Notes: a model not told the origin generated them from the letters alone. DNA of 64,000 nucleotides from Rhodopseudomonas telluris (GCF_042432815.1 NZ_JBHLWM010000005.1:434001-498000); one strand, 5' to 3'. Shown: positions 1-10,709, counted from the stretch's first letter. A program made the numbers and translations.

Positions 1-7
1 CGCGGCC

Positions 8-244
8 TCAAGCTTCCGGCACGCCGGTCTGCAGGGCGAGCGCGTGCAGCACGCCGCCCATCTGGCCGCGCAGCGAGGCGTACACGATCTGATGCTGCTG
101 CACCCGCGACTTGCCCCGGAACGATTCGGAAATCACGGTCGCGGCGTAGTGGTCGCCATCGCCGGCGAGGTCACGAATCGTCACTTCCGCGTCGGGAATC
201 GCGGCCTTGATCATGGCCTCGATGTCGCGGGCATCCATCGGCAT
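8..244 (-). CDS. BolA family protein
   Basis: A 78-residue BolA-like protein. BolA proteins bind monothiol glutaredoxins through shared Fe-S clusters and act in iron and Fe-S homeostasis. The protein has the compact BolA fold pattern: an N-terminal helix (DARDIEAMIKAAI), a central strand pair ending in GDGDHYAATVIS, and the C-terminal QHQIVYASL segment with the conserved histidine. The start was set at the ATG at 244 because CCTCC at 251-255 (GGAGG on the coding strand) lies just upstream; an in-frame upstream extension to 295 has no such site. In relatives a monothiol glutaredoxin gene often follows, but the window ends just past the stop. The family assignment is secure; the partner is inferred. 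Confidence 0.88.
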   Translation of the reverse strand: MPMDARDIEAMIKAAIPDAEVTIRDLAGDGDHYAATVISESFRGKSRVQQHQIVYASLRGQMGGVLHALALQTGVPEA

Positions 245-432
245 TCGAAATCCTCCGAAAATTGATCGATTCCGGATGGCCCGGCCATCGGCCATCCCTT
301 ACCTGTGCGATACTATATTGCAGCGCGGCCCTTTCAAAGCCCGCAGAGGTCGCACATCTGGTTGGGCGCGGCGCCTGGCGCCCCGGCCACCGAGATCTGC
401 CAATCAAGATCCGCCCATCGCGAGGAACGCCC

Positions 433-795
433 ATGAGAATTCCCGGTCCCGATCATCCGATCACGATCACGCCGAATCCGAAGCGGGTGCGCGTCACCGC
501 CGGCGGCGTGGTGATCGCCGAATCGAGCAAGGCGCTGGTGCTGAAGGAAGCGAGCTACCCGCCGGTGCAGTACATCCCGCGCGCCGATGCCGACATGGCC
601 CTGCTGCACAAGACCACGCGCACCACCCACTGCCCCTACAAGGGCGACGCCAGCTATTTCAGCGTCGCGGCCGGCGGCACCACGCTCGACAACGCGATCT
701 GGAGCTATGAGGAGCCGTTTCCGGCGATGACCGAGATCGCCGGCTACCTGGCGTTCTATCCAGACAAGGTCAAAATCGAAGAATTGCCGGCGTAA
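433..795 (+). CDS. DUF427 domain protein
   Basis: A 120-residue cytoplasmic protein of the DUF427 family. The diagnostic pattern is present: an N-terminal strand with VRVTAGGVVIAES, the YPPVQYIPRADADM segment, then CPYKGDASYF and the WSYEEPFPA block followed by GYLAFYPDKV. The family forms a small beta-barrel of unknown biochemical role; no catalytic activity is established. The ATG at 433 starts exactly at the family N-terminus (MRIPGPDHPI); longer readings back to 262 add no family-like sequence. It is divergent from the bolA-like gene, and the 188 bases between them probably hold both promoters. Confidence 0.85.
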   Translation: MRIPGPDHPITITPNPKRVRVTAGGVVIAESSKALVLKEASYPPVQYIPRADADMALLHKTTRTTHCPYKGDASYFSVAAGGTTLDNAIWSYEEPFPAMTEIAGYLAFYPDKVKIEELPA

Positions 796-880
796 AGCCG
801 AAAGCTCGACCACGTTTTCAATCTTGCCCGACCGGCATTTCGCGGACATTGTCGTGCCGCGGATGGACGGGAGACCGACC

Positions 881-2068
881 GTGACCACAACCTATCCGAC
901 CCGGGACGACGTCGCGCCGGCCGTATCCGCCGCCGTTCGTGTCCGCGACCTGTCGCTCGACCGCGCCCGCACCTTCCTCACCATCCTGGTGCTGATTCAC
1001 CATTCGGTGATTCCCTACACCCATTTCGGCCACACCGACCCGGCGTCCTGGATCGGCTTCGACTGCGTCGTGCTCGCCACCGACAGCTTCTTCATGGCGA
1101 TGTTCTTCATGCTGTCGGGGCTGTTTCTGTGGCCGAGCCTCGACCATCGGCCGAAGATCGGCACGCTGACGCGCGACCGGCTGATCCGGCTCGGCATCCC
1201 GTTCGTGATCGCGGCCTTCACGGTGATCCCGATCGCGTACTACGCGATCGCGCTCCGCGCCGATCCGGTGCTGAGCTTCGCCGATTTCTACCGCAACATG
1301 ATCACGGTCGGCCCGTGGCCGAGCGGCCCGCTGTGGTTTTTGTGGGTGCTGTTCATCTACACCTTCATCGGCGGCACGATGTACCGGATCTCGCGGCACA
1401 CGCTCGATCCGCTGAACCGGCTGGCCTATCTCGGCTATCAGCGGCCGTTCGTGTACATCCTCGCCACCTTCGCGATCACCGCCGTGCTGTACGTGCCGGC
1501 GCGGGTGTATTTCGGGCCGAACCAATGGTTCGAAGTCGGCCCGTTCTCGGTGCAGGAGAGCCGCGTCCTGCTGTATGCGGCGTATTTCTTCATGGGCGCC
1601 GGAATCGGCGCCTGCCATCCGGAGCGCGGCGTGATCAGCGCCGGCGGCCGGCTGGCCAAGCAATGGTACATCTGGGCCATGCTGGCGGTGCTGCCCTATG
1701 CGGCGATGTGGGGCTTCATCGGCATCAAGCGCGGCATCCTCGACAATCCGCCGGACTTGCCGATCTGGTACGAAGCCGGCTACGGCCTCGCCTTCGCGGC
1801 GTTCAGCGTCACCGTGATCTTCGCGATCCTGGCCTACTTCCTGCGCTTCCAGCGCGCCGGCTGGAGCATCCTCGATCCGCTGCAGCACGACGCCTACGGC
1901 ATCTTCCTGGTGCACTACGCCTGGATGCTGTGGCTGCAATACGCGCTGTTCGACCTCGAATGGCCGGCGATCGTCAAGGCCAGCGTGGTGTTCGTGCTCG
2001 GGCTGGCCCTGAGCTGGGCAACGACGGCGCTGCTGCGGAAGATACCCGGATCGTATCGGGTGTTGTAG
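881..2068 (+). CDS. Acyltransferase family 3 membrane protein
   Basis: An integral membrane acyltransferase of about 395 residues, of the Acyl_transf_3/OpgC type, which transfers acyl groups to glycans, lipids or antibiotics. It shows about ten hydrophobic segments. The N-terminal family motif is visible as LSLDRARTFLTILVLIHHS, with the RxR...H arrangement in the first transmembrane helix, and the late YGIFLVHYAWMLWLQY segment is typical. The start is uncertain. A GTG at 881 is preceded by GGGAGA at a good distance and is preferred; an ATG at 863 in the same frame has no visible ribosome binding site, and a TTG at 824 is unlikely. The substrate cannot be inferred from the neighbours. Confidence 0.85.
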   Translation: MTTTYPTRDDVAPAVSAAVRVRDLSLDRARTFLTILVLIHHSVIPYTHFGHTDPASWIGFDCVVLATDSFFMAMFFMLSGLFLWPSLDHRPKIGTLTRDRLIRLGIPFVIAAFTVIPIAYYAIALRADPVLSFADFYRNMITVGPWPSGPLWFLWVLFIYTFIGGTMYRISRHTLDPLNRLAYLGYQRPFVYILATFAITAVLYVPARVYFGPNQWFEVGPFSVQESRVLLYAAYFFMGAGIGACHPERGVISAGGRLAKQWYIWAMLAVLPYAAMWGFIGIKRGILDNPPDLPIWYEAGYGLAFAAFSVTVIFAILAYFLRFQRAGWSILDPLQHDAYGIFLVHYAWMLWLQYALFDLEWPAIVKASVVFVLGLALSWATTALLRKIPGSYRVL

Positions 2069-2123
2069 CGAGCGAAGTCGGCACGCTCCGGCGTCCCCGC
2101 CGCGGCCCACCACCTCTCGTTCG

Positions 2124-2290
2124 TCATTCCGGGGCGCGCCTCTTGGCGCGAGCCCGGAATCCATAATCACTGCGGCTTGTTACTTACGCACAGCGGGACT
2201 TAGGCACTGCTTCGCCGCGACTGCGGTGGCTATGGATTCCGGGCCTGCGCGCAAGAGCGCGCATCCCGGAATGACGAACGTGAGGGTTGG
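2124..2290. repeat. Family A palindromic intergenic repeats, two copies
   Basis: Two inverted units sit here. Each carries CATTCCGGG on one arm and CCCGGAATG or CCCGGAATCC on the other, around a GCGCGC-type centre that varies in length. The first spans about 2124-2163, the second about 2226-2290. The same unit recurs at 7.1, 9.2, 10.7, 27.4 and 58.4 kb, always between genes. It can fold into long hairpins in RNA and resembles REP elements. The gap between the acyltransferase and purL (2069-2474) is filled almost entirely by this and the family B element. Confidence 0.8.
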
Positions 2291-2370
2291 GTTCGCGGCT
2301 GATGCGCGGGAGAAATTCCGGGTTCGCTCGCTACACGAGCCCCACGAAATGACGGGAACAGCCCACGCTG

Positions 2371-2452
2371 CGTCATTGCGAGCGAAGCGAAGCAATCCAA
2401 CGCAGTGCACCGCGCTGGATTGCTTCGTCGCTGCGCTCCTCGCAATGACGGC
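2371..2452. repeat. Family B palindromic repeat
   Basis: An inverted repeat of about 82 bases. The left arm begins CGTCATTGCGAGCGAAG and continues to AAGCAATCC; the right arm is GGATTGCTTCGTCGC... ending CTCGCAATGACG. Near-identical copies are at 33037-33119 and 48498-48580. It lies in the 3' flank of purL and can form a hairpin that may act on mRNA ends. Confidence 0.8.
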
Positions 2453-2474
2453 GGCAGGCGTCTGGATGCGCTGC

Positions 2475-4685
<2,211 letters not shown>

Positions 4686-4846
4686 AGGGCAGCATTCCTC
4701 GGCACGCCGGAGGGGCCGGCGCGGACCGCTGTTATGTAGAAACATCGGCCCGGTGGGGAAAGGGTTTTCTGCGCGGCTGGGGATGGCGCCGCACGCGGCC
4801 AATTGACCGCAAGTCACTGATTAGACGAGACATTACCCCGTATCCC

Positions 4847-5060
4847 CGTCATGGCCGGGCTCGTCCCGGCCATCCACGGCCGCGGGCACTGTGCCTCAGA
4901 ACGTGGATGCCCGGGTCAAGCCCGGGCATGACGTTCTTAAGGGAGGCGTCGTCATCCTTGAGGTGCTCGCCCGCAAGGGAGCCTCGAAGGATGCGGCGAC
5001 GCGTGCTGTGGTTCATCCTTCGAGGCCGCCGCCGCGCGACGGCACCTCAGGATGAGGTTG
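4847..5060. repeat. Cluster of intergenic palindromes between purL and trpB2
   Basis: The gap at 4686-5079 holds no gene. It contains a hairpin of the GGCCGGGCTCGTCCCGGCC type near 4852-4872, a second of the GCCCGGGTCAAGCCCGGGC type near 4909-4930, and two divergent CATCCTT-GAGG / CCTCAGGATGAGG arms at about 4951-5056. The first two belong to a hairpin family also seen at 9.4, 12.46 and 48.64 kb. The last belongs to the family that forms the centre of the MITE-like elements at 18.2 and 53.6 kb. Confidence 0.7.
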
Positions 5061-5079
5061 GGCAGGCAGCAGGCCGCCC

Positions 5080-6444
5080 TCAGGCCGCCACCGCCGGCAG
5101 TCCCGCCAGAGCGGTCGCGAGGTCGGCTTCGTCGTAGTCCTGATCGACCAGCTTGCCTTCGAAGTAGTTGATGTAGGCCTGCATGTCGAAATGGCCGTGG
5201 CCGGAGAGGTTGAACAGGATCGTCTCCGACTTGCCCTCCTCCTTGCAGCGCAGCGCCTCGTCGATTGCGCAGCGCACCGCGTGGGTCGATTCCGGCGCGG
5301 GCACGATGCCCTCGGTGCGGGCGAACTGCACGCCGGCCTCGAAGCAGCCGACCTGCTGATAGGCGCGCGCTTCGATCAGGCCGAGTTCGTAGGCGTGCGA
5401 CACCATCCCGCTCATGCCGTGATAGCGCAGGCCACCGGCGTGGAAGCCCGGCGGCATGAAGGTCGAGCCCAGCGTGTGCATCTTCACCAGCGGGGTGAGA
5501 TGCGCGGTGTCGCCGAAGTCATACGCGTAGGTGCCGCGGGTCAGCGTCGGGCACGCCGCCGGCTCGACCGCGATGATGCGCCGCTTGCGGCCGCCGCGCA
5601 GCTGCAGGCCGAGGAACGGGAATGCGAGGCCGGCGAAGTTCGAGCCGCCGCCGGCGCAGCCGATGATCACATCGGGATCGTCGCCCGCCATCTCGCATTG
5701 CTTGATGGCCTCTTCGCCGATGATGGTCTGGTGCAGCATCACATGATTGAGCACCGAACCGAGCGCGTACTTGATGTCCGGATTCTTCGCCGCGACTTCG
5801 ACGGCCTCGGAGATGGCGATGCCGAGCGAGCCCGGGCTGTTCGGCGTCTTCGCCAGAATGGCGCGGCCGGAGTCGGTCTCGGTGGACGGCGAGGCGATGC
5901 AGCGCGCGCCGTAGGTCTCCATCAGCGCGCGGCGATACGGCTTCTGATCGTAGGAGACGCGAACCTGGAAGACGAGCACGTCGAGCCCGAACAGCGAACC
6001 GGCGAACGCCAGCGACGAGCCCCACTGCCCGGCGCCGGTCTCGGTCGACAGCTTCTTGATGCCGGCCTGCTTGTTGTACCAGGCCTGCGGGACCGCGGTG
6101 TTCGGCTTGTGCGAGCCGGCGGGCGAGACGCCTTCGTACTTGAAGTAGATCTTGGCCGGCGTGCCGAGCGCCTGCTCGAGACGGCGCGCGCGGATCAGCG
6201 GCGCCGGGCGCCACATCCGAAACACGTCGCGCACCGGCTCGGGAATCTCGATGTAACGTTCGGTCGCGACTTCCTGGAGGATCAGCTCCATCGGAAACAG
6301 CGGCTCCAGATCGCTCGGACCGACCGGCTGATGCGTGCCCGGATGCAGCACCGGCGGCATCGGCGTCGGGAAGTCGGCAGTGAGGTTGTACCAGGACTTC
6401 GGGATGTTCTCCTCGTCCAGCACGTACTTGATCTGGTCGCTCAT
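5080..6444 (-). CDS. TrpB2-type tryptophan synthase beta chain-like protein
   Basis: A 454-residue PLP enzyme of the TrpB2 group, which joins indole and serine to make tryptophan. TrpB2 proteins are longer than TrpB1 and often lie apart from trpA, as here. The Schiff-base lysine is K113 in GSHKPNTA, and the phosphate-binding loop is GCAGGGSNF. Also seen are the N-terminal WYNLTADFP and the PAPLIRARRLE region. The ATG at 6444 sits at the family N-terminus. There is no trpA or other trp gene nearby, so it may work as an indole-salvage enzyme or on another substrate; that part is inference. It is followed by a repeat-rich gap and then purL on the same strand. Confidence 0.92.
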   Translation of the reverse strand: MSDQIKYVLDEENIPKSWYNLTADFPTPMPPVLHPGTHQPVGPSDLEPLFPMELILQEVATERYIEIPEPVRDVFRMWRPAPLIRARRLEQALGTPAKIYFKYEGVSPAGSHKPNTAVPQAWYNKQAGIKKLSTETGAGQWGSSLAFAGSLFGLDVLVFQVRVSYDQKPYRRALMETYGARCIASPSTETDSGRAILAKTPNSPGSLGIAISEAVEVAAKNPDIKYALGSVLNHVMLHQTIIGEEAIKQCEMAGDDPDVIIGCAGGGSNFAGLAFPFLGLQLRGGRKRRIIAVEPAACPTLTRGTYAYDFGDTAHLTPLVKMHTLGSTFMPPGFHAGGLRYHGMSGMVSHAYELGLIEARAYQQVGCFEAGVQFARTEGIVPAPESTHAVRCAIDEALRCKEEGKSETILFNLSGHGHFDMQAYINYFEGKLVDQDYDEADLATALAGLPAVAA

Positions 6445-6609
6445 TCTGTTCTCCCTGAGGCGGCCGCGCGGGCGGCCGGAAACCTATACTGTGGCCGGAT
6501 GCACGCCCTTTGCGCAGGGTCAATTCGACGCGCCCAGATCGCCGCGGCATTTGCATTGCAGCGCGGCATCGGTTTTATGGAGCAGACCCGACGAAAGGAT
6601 AATTCCGCC

Positions 6610-7095
6610 GTGCAGCAAGCCGCCCCGCCCCGCTCCCACCGCCCGGACCTTCAGACTGCTACCGAGGGCGAGTTCGCCGGCTGGCGCACCTGGACGCGCG
6701 ACACCTTCGAATCCCACAACGGGCCGTTCTGGCACCGCATCGACGACGACGGCCGCGTGCGCTGCGCCTTCCGCGTCGAGAAGAAGCATCTCAACGGCAT
6801 GAAGGCCGTGCACGGCGGCTGCTTCATGACCTTCGCCGACTACTGCCTGTTCGCGATCGCGACGCGCGAGCTGGAAGGACCGGGCGTGACGGTGGCGTTC
6901 GGCGCGGAGTTTCTCGACGCGGCGTTCGAAGGCGAACTGATCGAAGCCACCGGCGAAGTCACCCGCGCCGGCAAGTCGCTGATCTTCGTCCGTGGTATCC
7001 TGAAATGCGGCGACCGCCCGCTGTTCACCTTCTCCGGCACCATCAAGCGCGTGAAACGCAAGGTGCCGCCGACCGAGGTGGCGGATAGCCATTGA
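6610..7095 (+). CDS. PaaI-type hotdog-fold thioesterase
   Basis: A protein of about 161 residues with a single hotdog domain of the PaaI thioesterase family, which hydrolyses acyl-CoA or aryl-CoA thioesters. The family signature is visible as GMKAVHGGCFMTFADYCLFA, with the HGG turn and the acidic residue of the following helix, then VTVAFGAEFLDAAFEGELIEATGEV. The GTG at 6610 is chosen because AAAGGA (6594-6599) lies ten bases upstream; an ATG at 6577 lacks such a site. It is divergent from trpB2. The substrate is unknown. A second, different hotdog protein is encoded at 42.5 kb. Confidence 0.85.
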   Translation: MQQAAPPRSHRPDLQTATEGEFAGWRTWTRDTFESHNGPFWHRIDDDGRVRCAFRVEKKHLNGMKAVHGGCFMTFADYCLFAIATRELEGPGVTVAFGAEFLDAAFEGELIEATGEVTRAGKSLIFVRGILKCGDRPLFTFSGTIKRVKRKVPPTEVADSH

Positions 7096-7107
7096 GGCAC
7101 AGCCTCT

Positions 7108-7322
7108 CCCCGTCATTCCGGGGCGCATAGCGCGCCCCGGAATCTCGCAGGCTGCACAACCTCTCCTCGTCATTCCGGATTGCGCGCCTCGCGCAAGTCC
7201 GGAATCCATAGCCCCTGGACTGACGATGTGTCGGGGCGGCAACGCAGCGTATCCACCGAGCGCACGGGGGTTATGGATTCCGGATTCGCGCTGCGCGCGC
7301 CCCGGAATGACGAACGAGAGAT
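7108..7322. repeat. Family A palindromic repeats between thioesterase and phrB
   Basis: Three arms of the family A unit occur in tandem here: CATTCCGGGGCGC followed by GCGCCCCGGAATC near 7112-7145, CATTCCGGATTGCGCGC with its partner near 7170-7207, and GGATTCCGGATTCGCGC with GCCCCGGAATGACG near 7274-7313. The gap 7096-7364 between the two convergent genes contains nothing else recognisable. Hairpins here may serve as a shared bidirectional terminator. Confidence 0.75.
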
Positions 7323-7364
7323 GCTTGTGCGGAGACGCAGCTATGGCTTCGTCGCGGGGACGGA

Positions 7365-8885
7365 TTACTTCGTCGCCAGCCCGTCCAGAAACGCCTCCGC
7401 CTCGGCCGTGATCGCCGCCTTGCGCGCGGCGTCCCAGCCGGCCAGCGTGCGATACGGCATCGCCAGGCGCTGGTTGCCGCGCAGCTGGCGCGCGTTGCGG
7501 ATCAGGAAGGCCCAGTACAGATAGTTGAACGGGCAGGCCTTCGGCCCCGACTTCTGCTTCACGTCATAGACGCAGCTTTTGCAGAAGTCGGACATCCGGT
7601 CGATATAGGCGCCCGACGACGCGTACGGCTTCGACGCCAGGAGGCCGCCGTCGGCGAATTGCGACATCCCCTGCACGTTCGGCAGTTCGACCCATTCATA
7701 CGCGTCGATGTAGACGGCTAGGTACCACTCGGCGACCTGCTTCGGATCGATGCCGGCCAGCAGCGCGAAATTGCCCGTCACCATCAGGCGCTGGATGTGA
7801 TGCGAATAGGCGTGACGCCGGGTGTGGGCGATCGCTTCGGCCATGCAGTGCATGTCGGTTTCGCCGGACCAGTACAGCCACGGCAGGTCGCGCGTGGCAT
7901 GCAGCGCGTTGGTCTGCGCGTAGTCCGGCATCTTCAGCCAGTACACGCCGCGGACATATTCGCGCCAGCCGAGGATCTGGCGGATGAAGCCTTCGACCGC
8001 GTTCAGCGGGGCGCGCTTTTCGATGTATTCGCGCTCGGCCGCGACGCAGACCTCGCGCGGCGTCAGCAGGCCGGCGTTGAGATAGGGCGAAATCGCGGCG
8101 TGGAAGATGAAGGGCTCGCCGCTCGCCATCGCGTCCTGATAGGCGCCGAAATTCGGCAGCGCGTGCCGCAGGAAGTCTTCGAATGCGCGCAACGCATCGG
8201 CGCGCGTCACCGCCCACTCGAACGGCTCAAGGTCGCCGAAATGATCGGCGAAGCGGCGCTCGACCAGCTCGATCACCTCGCGCGTGATCGCGTCCGGCTC
8301 CACGCCGAAGCGTTGCGGCACCGCGACAGAGGCCGGCAGGCGCTTGCGGTTGTCGCTGTCGAAATTCCACTGCCCGCCGGCGGGCTCGTCGCCCTGCATC
8401 AGCAGATCGGTCTCGCGCCGCATCTCGCGATAGAAGAACTCCATGCGCAGCGCCTTGCGCCCGGCGGCCCATGCGGCGAACCGCGCGGTGGTCGCGAAGA
8501 AGCGACCGTCGTCGCGGATCTCGACCGGCACGCCGAGATCGAGGTCGCGCAACTCGGCAAGCAGCCGCCATTCGCCCGGCGATGTGATCACCACGCGCGA
8601 CGGCTTGTGTCGCTTGACCGCGCGGCGCAGTTCGCCGGCAATCGAGCCGGTGTTGCCGCGCGCGTCGAGCTGGATGTAATCGAGGGTAAGGCCATCGCCG
8701 CGCAGCTCCTCGGCAAAGTGCCGCATCGCCGACAGCACGAAGGCGATCTTCTGCTTGTGGTGCTTGACGTAAGTAGTCTCGTCCGCGACCTCGGCCATCA
8801 GCACGACATCGCCCTTCGCGACATCACGCAGCGCCGCGACCTCGCGCGTCAACTGATCGCCGAGCACGAGCCGAAGCGTGGTCAT
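7365..8885 (-). CDS. phrB: Fe-S bacterial (6-4) photolyase / cryptochrome PhrB
   Basis: A 506-residue photolyase of the iron-sulphur bacterial cryptochrome/photolyase group (FeS-BCP, Pfam DPRP), which repairs (6-4) photoproducts with blue light. The N-terminal MTTLRLVLGDQL and YVKHHKQKIAFVLSAMRHF segments are typical. The four [4Fe-4S] cysteines are visible at 347, 435, 438 and 451, spaced as in Agrobacterium PhrB (350, 438, 441, 454). The FAD and DNA region HTRRHAYSHHIQRLMVTGNFALL is intact. The start ATG overlaps the stop of the upstream DUF2256 gene as ATGA, which indicates translational coupling. Confidence 0.95.
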   Translation of the reverse strand: MTTLRLVLGDQLTREVAALRDVAKGDVVLMAEVADETTYVKHHKQKIAFVLSAMRHFAEELRGDGLTLDYIQLDARGNTGSIAGELRRAVKRHKPSRVVITSPGEWRLLAELRDLDLGVPVEIRDDGRFFATTARFAAWAAGRKALRMEFFYREMRRETDLLMQGDEPAGGQWNFDSDNRKRLPASVAVPQRFGVEPDAITREVIELVERRFADHFGDLEPFEWAVTRADALRAFEDFLRHALPNFGAYQDAMASGEPFIFHAAISPYLNAGLLTPREVCVAAEREYIEKRAPLNAVEGFIRQILGWREYVRGVYWLKMPDYAQTNALHATRDLPWLYWSGETDMHCMAEAIAHTRRHAYSHHIQRLMVTGNFALLAGIDPKQVAEWYLAVYIDAYEWVELPNVQGMSQFADGGLLASKPYASSGAYIDRMSDFCKSCVYDVKQKSGPKACPFNYLYWAFLIRNARQLRGNQRLAMPYRTLAGWDAARKAAITAEAEAFLDGLATK

Positions 8886-9058
8886 GCGCGGGCGACGTCC
8901 ACAGCTCGCGCGTCGCGGTTGGCGCGGCGCAGCTCACTCTTGCAGCGTTCCGAGCAGGTCTTCACCGCATCCCAGTCCCGCGCCCATTTCTTGCGCCACA
9001 CGAATGGCCGCCCGCACGCGGCGCAGGTCTTCCGAGGTAGATCGGCTTTGGTTCGCAT
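8882..9058 (-). CDS. DUF2256 zinc-ribbon-like small protein
   Basis: A small protein of about 58 residues matching DUF2256. The signature is LPRKTCAACGRPF, then WRKKWARDWDAVKTCSERC, giving a CxxC plus CxxxC pair likely to bind zinc. The family is often found beside photolyase-like genes, and here its stop codon overlaps the phrB start by four bases. That suggests a role in maturation or DNA targeting of the photolyase, but no function is established. Two ATGs in frame (9067 and 9058) are possible and neither has a strong ribosome binding site. Upstream sequence to 9229 runs into a family A repeat and is not coding. Confidence 0.85.
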   Translation of the reverse strand: MRTKADLPRKTCAACGRPFVWRKKWARDWDAVKTCSERCKSELRRANRDARAVDVARA

Positions 9059-9164
9059 CCGGGGCATCGGGTTCGGCGGCAGCAAGGTGGCGTCGAACCA
9101 ACTACGCATCGGGTTGGAAAGGGTTGCATCGACCTGCGCCGCACAGGCCCCGCATAGCATCTCC

Positions 9165-9470
9165 CCGTCATTCCGAGGCGCGCTTGCGCGAGCCCGGAAT
9201 CCATACCCCCTGGACTCGCGGCTTTGCACGAGCCGCGCACCGCCCCTTTAATTACGACCACAGGGGATATGGGTTCCGGGTTCGCTCACTGCGTGAGCGC
9301 CCCGGAATGACGAACCTGAAGGGTGGGGTGCGGAACTGGCCCGCCTGCGGGGCCGAGGCCCGTTCGGCGCGGCGAATGCTCGCGCATCGATCGCTCGTGA
9401 AGCGAGCCGTGGTGCAGTCGTTGTTGCGAAGAAGATGGGTTTTGCCGGGTCGAGCCCGGCAATGACGGCC
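9165..9470. repeat. Family A repeats and a GCCGGG hairpin upstream of DUF2256
   Basis: The gap 9059-9475 between purQ and the DUF2256 gene carries two family A palindromes (about 9167-9203 and 9268-9311) and a short hairpin of the TTGCCGGGTCGAGCCCGGCAA type near 9439-9460, just past the purQ stop. The last could terminate purQ transcription on the minus strand, although a clear T-tract is not seen. Confidence 0.7.
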
Positions 9471-9475
9471 GCTGA

Positions 9476-10177
9476 CTACGCCGCCGCCTTCAGATGCGCC
9501 GCCAGTCCCTCGAACAGGCCGCGACCGTCGGTGCACCCCATGATCGGTTCGACGTGGTTTTCCGGGTGCGGCATCATGCCGAGCACGTTGCCGCGCTCGT
9601 TGACGATGCCGGCGATCGAGGCGGCGGCACCGTTGATGTTGTGGCTCTCGCCGATCTCGCCCTCGGGCGAGCAGTAGCGATACAGCACCCGGCCGTCGCC
9701 CTCGAGCCGCTTCACGGTGTCTTCGTCGGCCTCGTAATTGCCCTCGCCGTGCGCGACCGGGACCTTGATCACCTGGCCGGCGGTGTAGCCGCGGGTGAAC
9801 GGGCTGTCAGCGCGCTCGACGCGCAGATGCACGTCGCGGCAGATGAATTTCAGCCGCGCGTTGCGCATCAGCACGCCCGGCAGCAGGCCGGATTCGCACA
9901 GGATCTGGAAGCCATTGCAGACGCCGAGCACCAGGCCGCCGTCGGCCGCAAACTTGCGCACAGCATCCATCACCGGCGCCCGCGCCGCGATCGCGCCGCA
10001 GCGCAGATAGTCGCCATAGGAGAAGCCGCCCGGCACGACGACGAGGTCGGTGCCCTTCGGCAGCTCGGTGTCGGCGTGCCACACCATCGCTGCATCGTTG
10101 CCGGAGACGAGCTTCAGCGCCCGCGCCATGTCGCGCTCGCGATTGATACCGGGGAAGACGAGAACGGCGGATTTCAT
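9476..10177 (-). CDS. purQ: Phosphoribosylformylglycinamidine synthase glutaminase subunit PurQ
   Basis: A 233-residue class I glutamine amidotransferase that supplies ammonia to PurL. The nucleophile is C87 in LGVCNGFQIL, and the His/Glu pair lies in MMPHPENHVEP near the C-terminus. The N-terminus MKSAVLVFPGINRERDM and the PGGFSYGDYLRCGAIA oxyanion region are characteristic. Its start overlaps the stop of the upstream coiled-coil gene by four bases (ATGA at 10174-10177). The gene order on the minus strand is purC, purS, coiled-coil, purQ, with purL about 4.8 kb further on. Confidence 0.97.
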   Translation of the reverse strand: MKSAVLVFPGINRERDMARALKLVSGNDAAMVWHADTELPKGTDLVVVPGGFSYGDYLRCGAIAARAPVMDAVRKFAADGGLVLGVCNGFQILCESGLLPGVLMRNARLKFICRDVHLRVERADSPFTRGYTAGQVIKVPVAHGEGNYEADEDTVKRLEGDGRVLYRYCSPEGEIGESHNINGAAASIAGIVNERGNVLGMMPHPENHVEPIMGCTDGRGLFEGLAAHLKAAA

Positions 10178-10428
10178 GAGGTCGACACTTCGTTGATTTC
10201 AAGACGACGTTCGATGCGGTCGAGGCGCTGTTCGTGGCGGACCAGCGTGGCGTGAATGCTGCCGAGTTCGGTGTGGATACCGACGATCTCCTGACGGAGT
10301 CCGTTGTGCGAGTGCCGCAACGCCTGCATGTCCTGCTTGAGCTCGTCGACCTTGCCGTCGACCTGCGCGAGACGTGCCTGGACCGATTTCAGGACTTCGT
10401 ACATCAGTTCGGGAGTGACTTCAGCCAT
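10174..10428 (-). CDS. Small coiled-coil protein between purS and purQ
   Basis: An 84-residue protein with no recognised enzymatic domain. From about residue 8 to the end it is one heptad-rich helix, with leucine, valine and isoleucine at a/d positions (VLKSVQARLAQVDGKVDELKQDM, then HTELGSIHATLVRHEQRLDRIERRLEI, shown here in part). GAGGGTT lies upstream of the ATG. The four-base overlap with purQ and the 35-base gap from purS place it in the same transcript. It could be a scaffold for the FGAM synthetase or an unrelated hitch-hiker; neither is shown. Tail-fibre-like and SlyX-like small coiled coils look similar at this level. Confidence 0.75.
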   Translation of the reverse strand: MAEVTPELMYEVLKSVQARLAQVDGKVDELKQDMQALRHSHNGLRQEIVGIHTELGSIHATLVRHEQRLDRIERRLEINEVSTS

Positions 10429-10463
10429 CGCAGAACCCTCAGCTCCACGCGAGGATGCCGAAC

Positions 10464-10709
10464 TTAGCCCAGCACCTCGACGCGATAATTCTCGATCACG
10501 GTGTTCGCCAGCAGCTTGTCGGCGGCGTCCTTCAGGGCGGCTTCGGCCTTGGCCTTGTCGGCATCGGCGGCGAGTTCGATGTCGAACACCTTGCCCTGAC
10601 GCACGCTGGCGATGCCGGCGACGCCGAGCGACTTCAGCGCGCCCTCGATCGCCTTGCCCTGCGGGTCGAGGATGCCGTTCTTCAATGTCACCGTCACGCG
10701 CGCTTTCAT
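10464..10709 (-). CDS. purS: Phosphoribosylformylglycinamidine synthase subunit PurS
   Basis: An 81-residue PurS, the small dimeric subunit that bridges PurL and PurQ so ammonia can be channelled. The family pattern is clear: MKARVTVTLKNGILDPQGKAIEGAL at the N-terminus, followed by VRQGKVFDIEL and the LLANTVIENYRVEV C-terminus. Length is normal for the family. It precedes the coiled-coil and purQ genes on the same strand. Confidence 0.96.
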   Translation of the reverse strand: MKARVTVTLKNGILDPQGKAIEGALKSLGVAGIASVRQGKVFDIELAADADKAKAEAALKDAADKLLANTVIENYRVEVLG

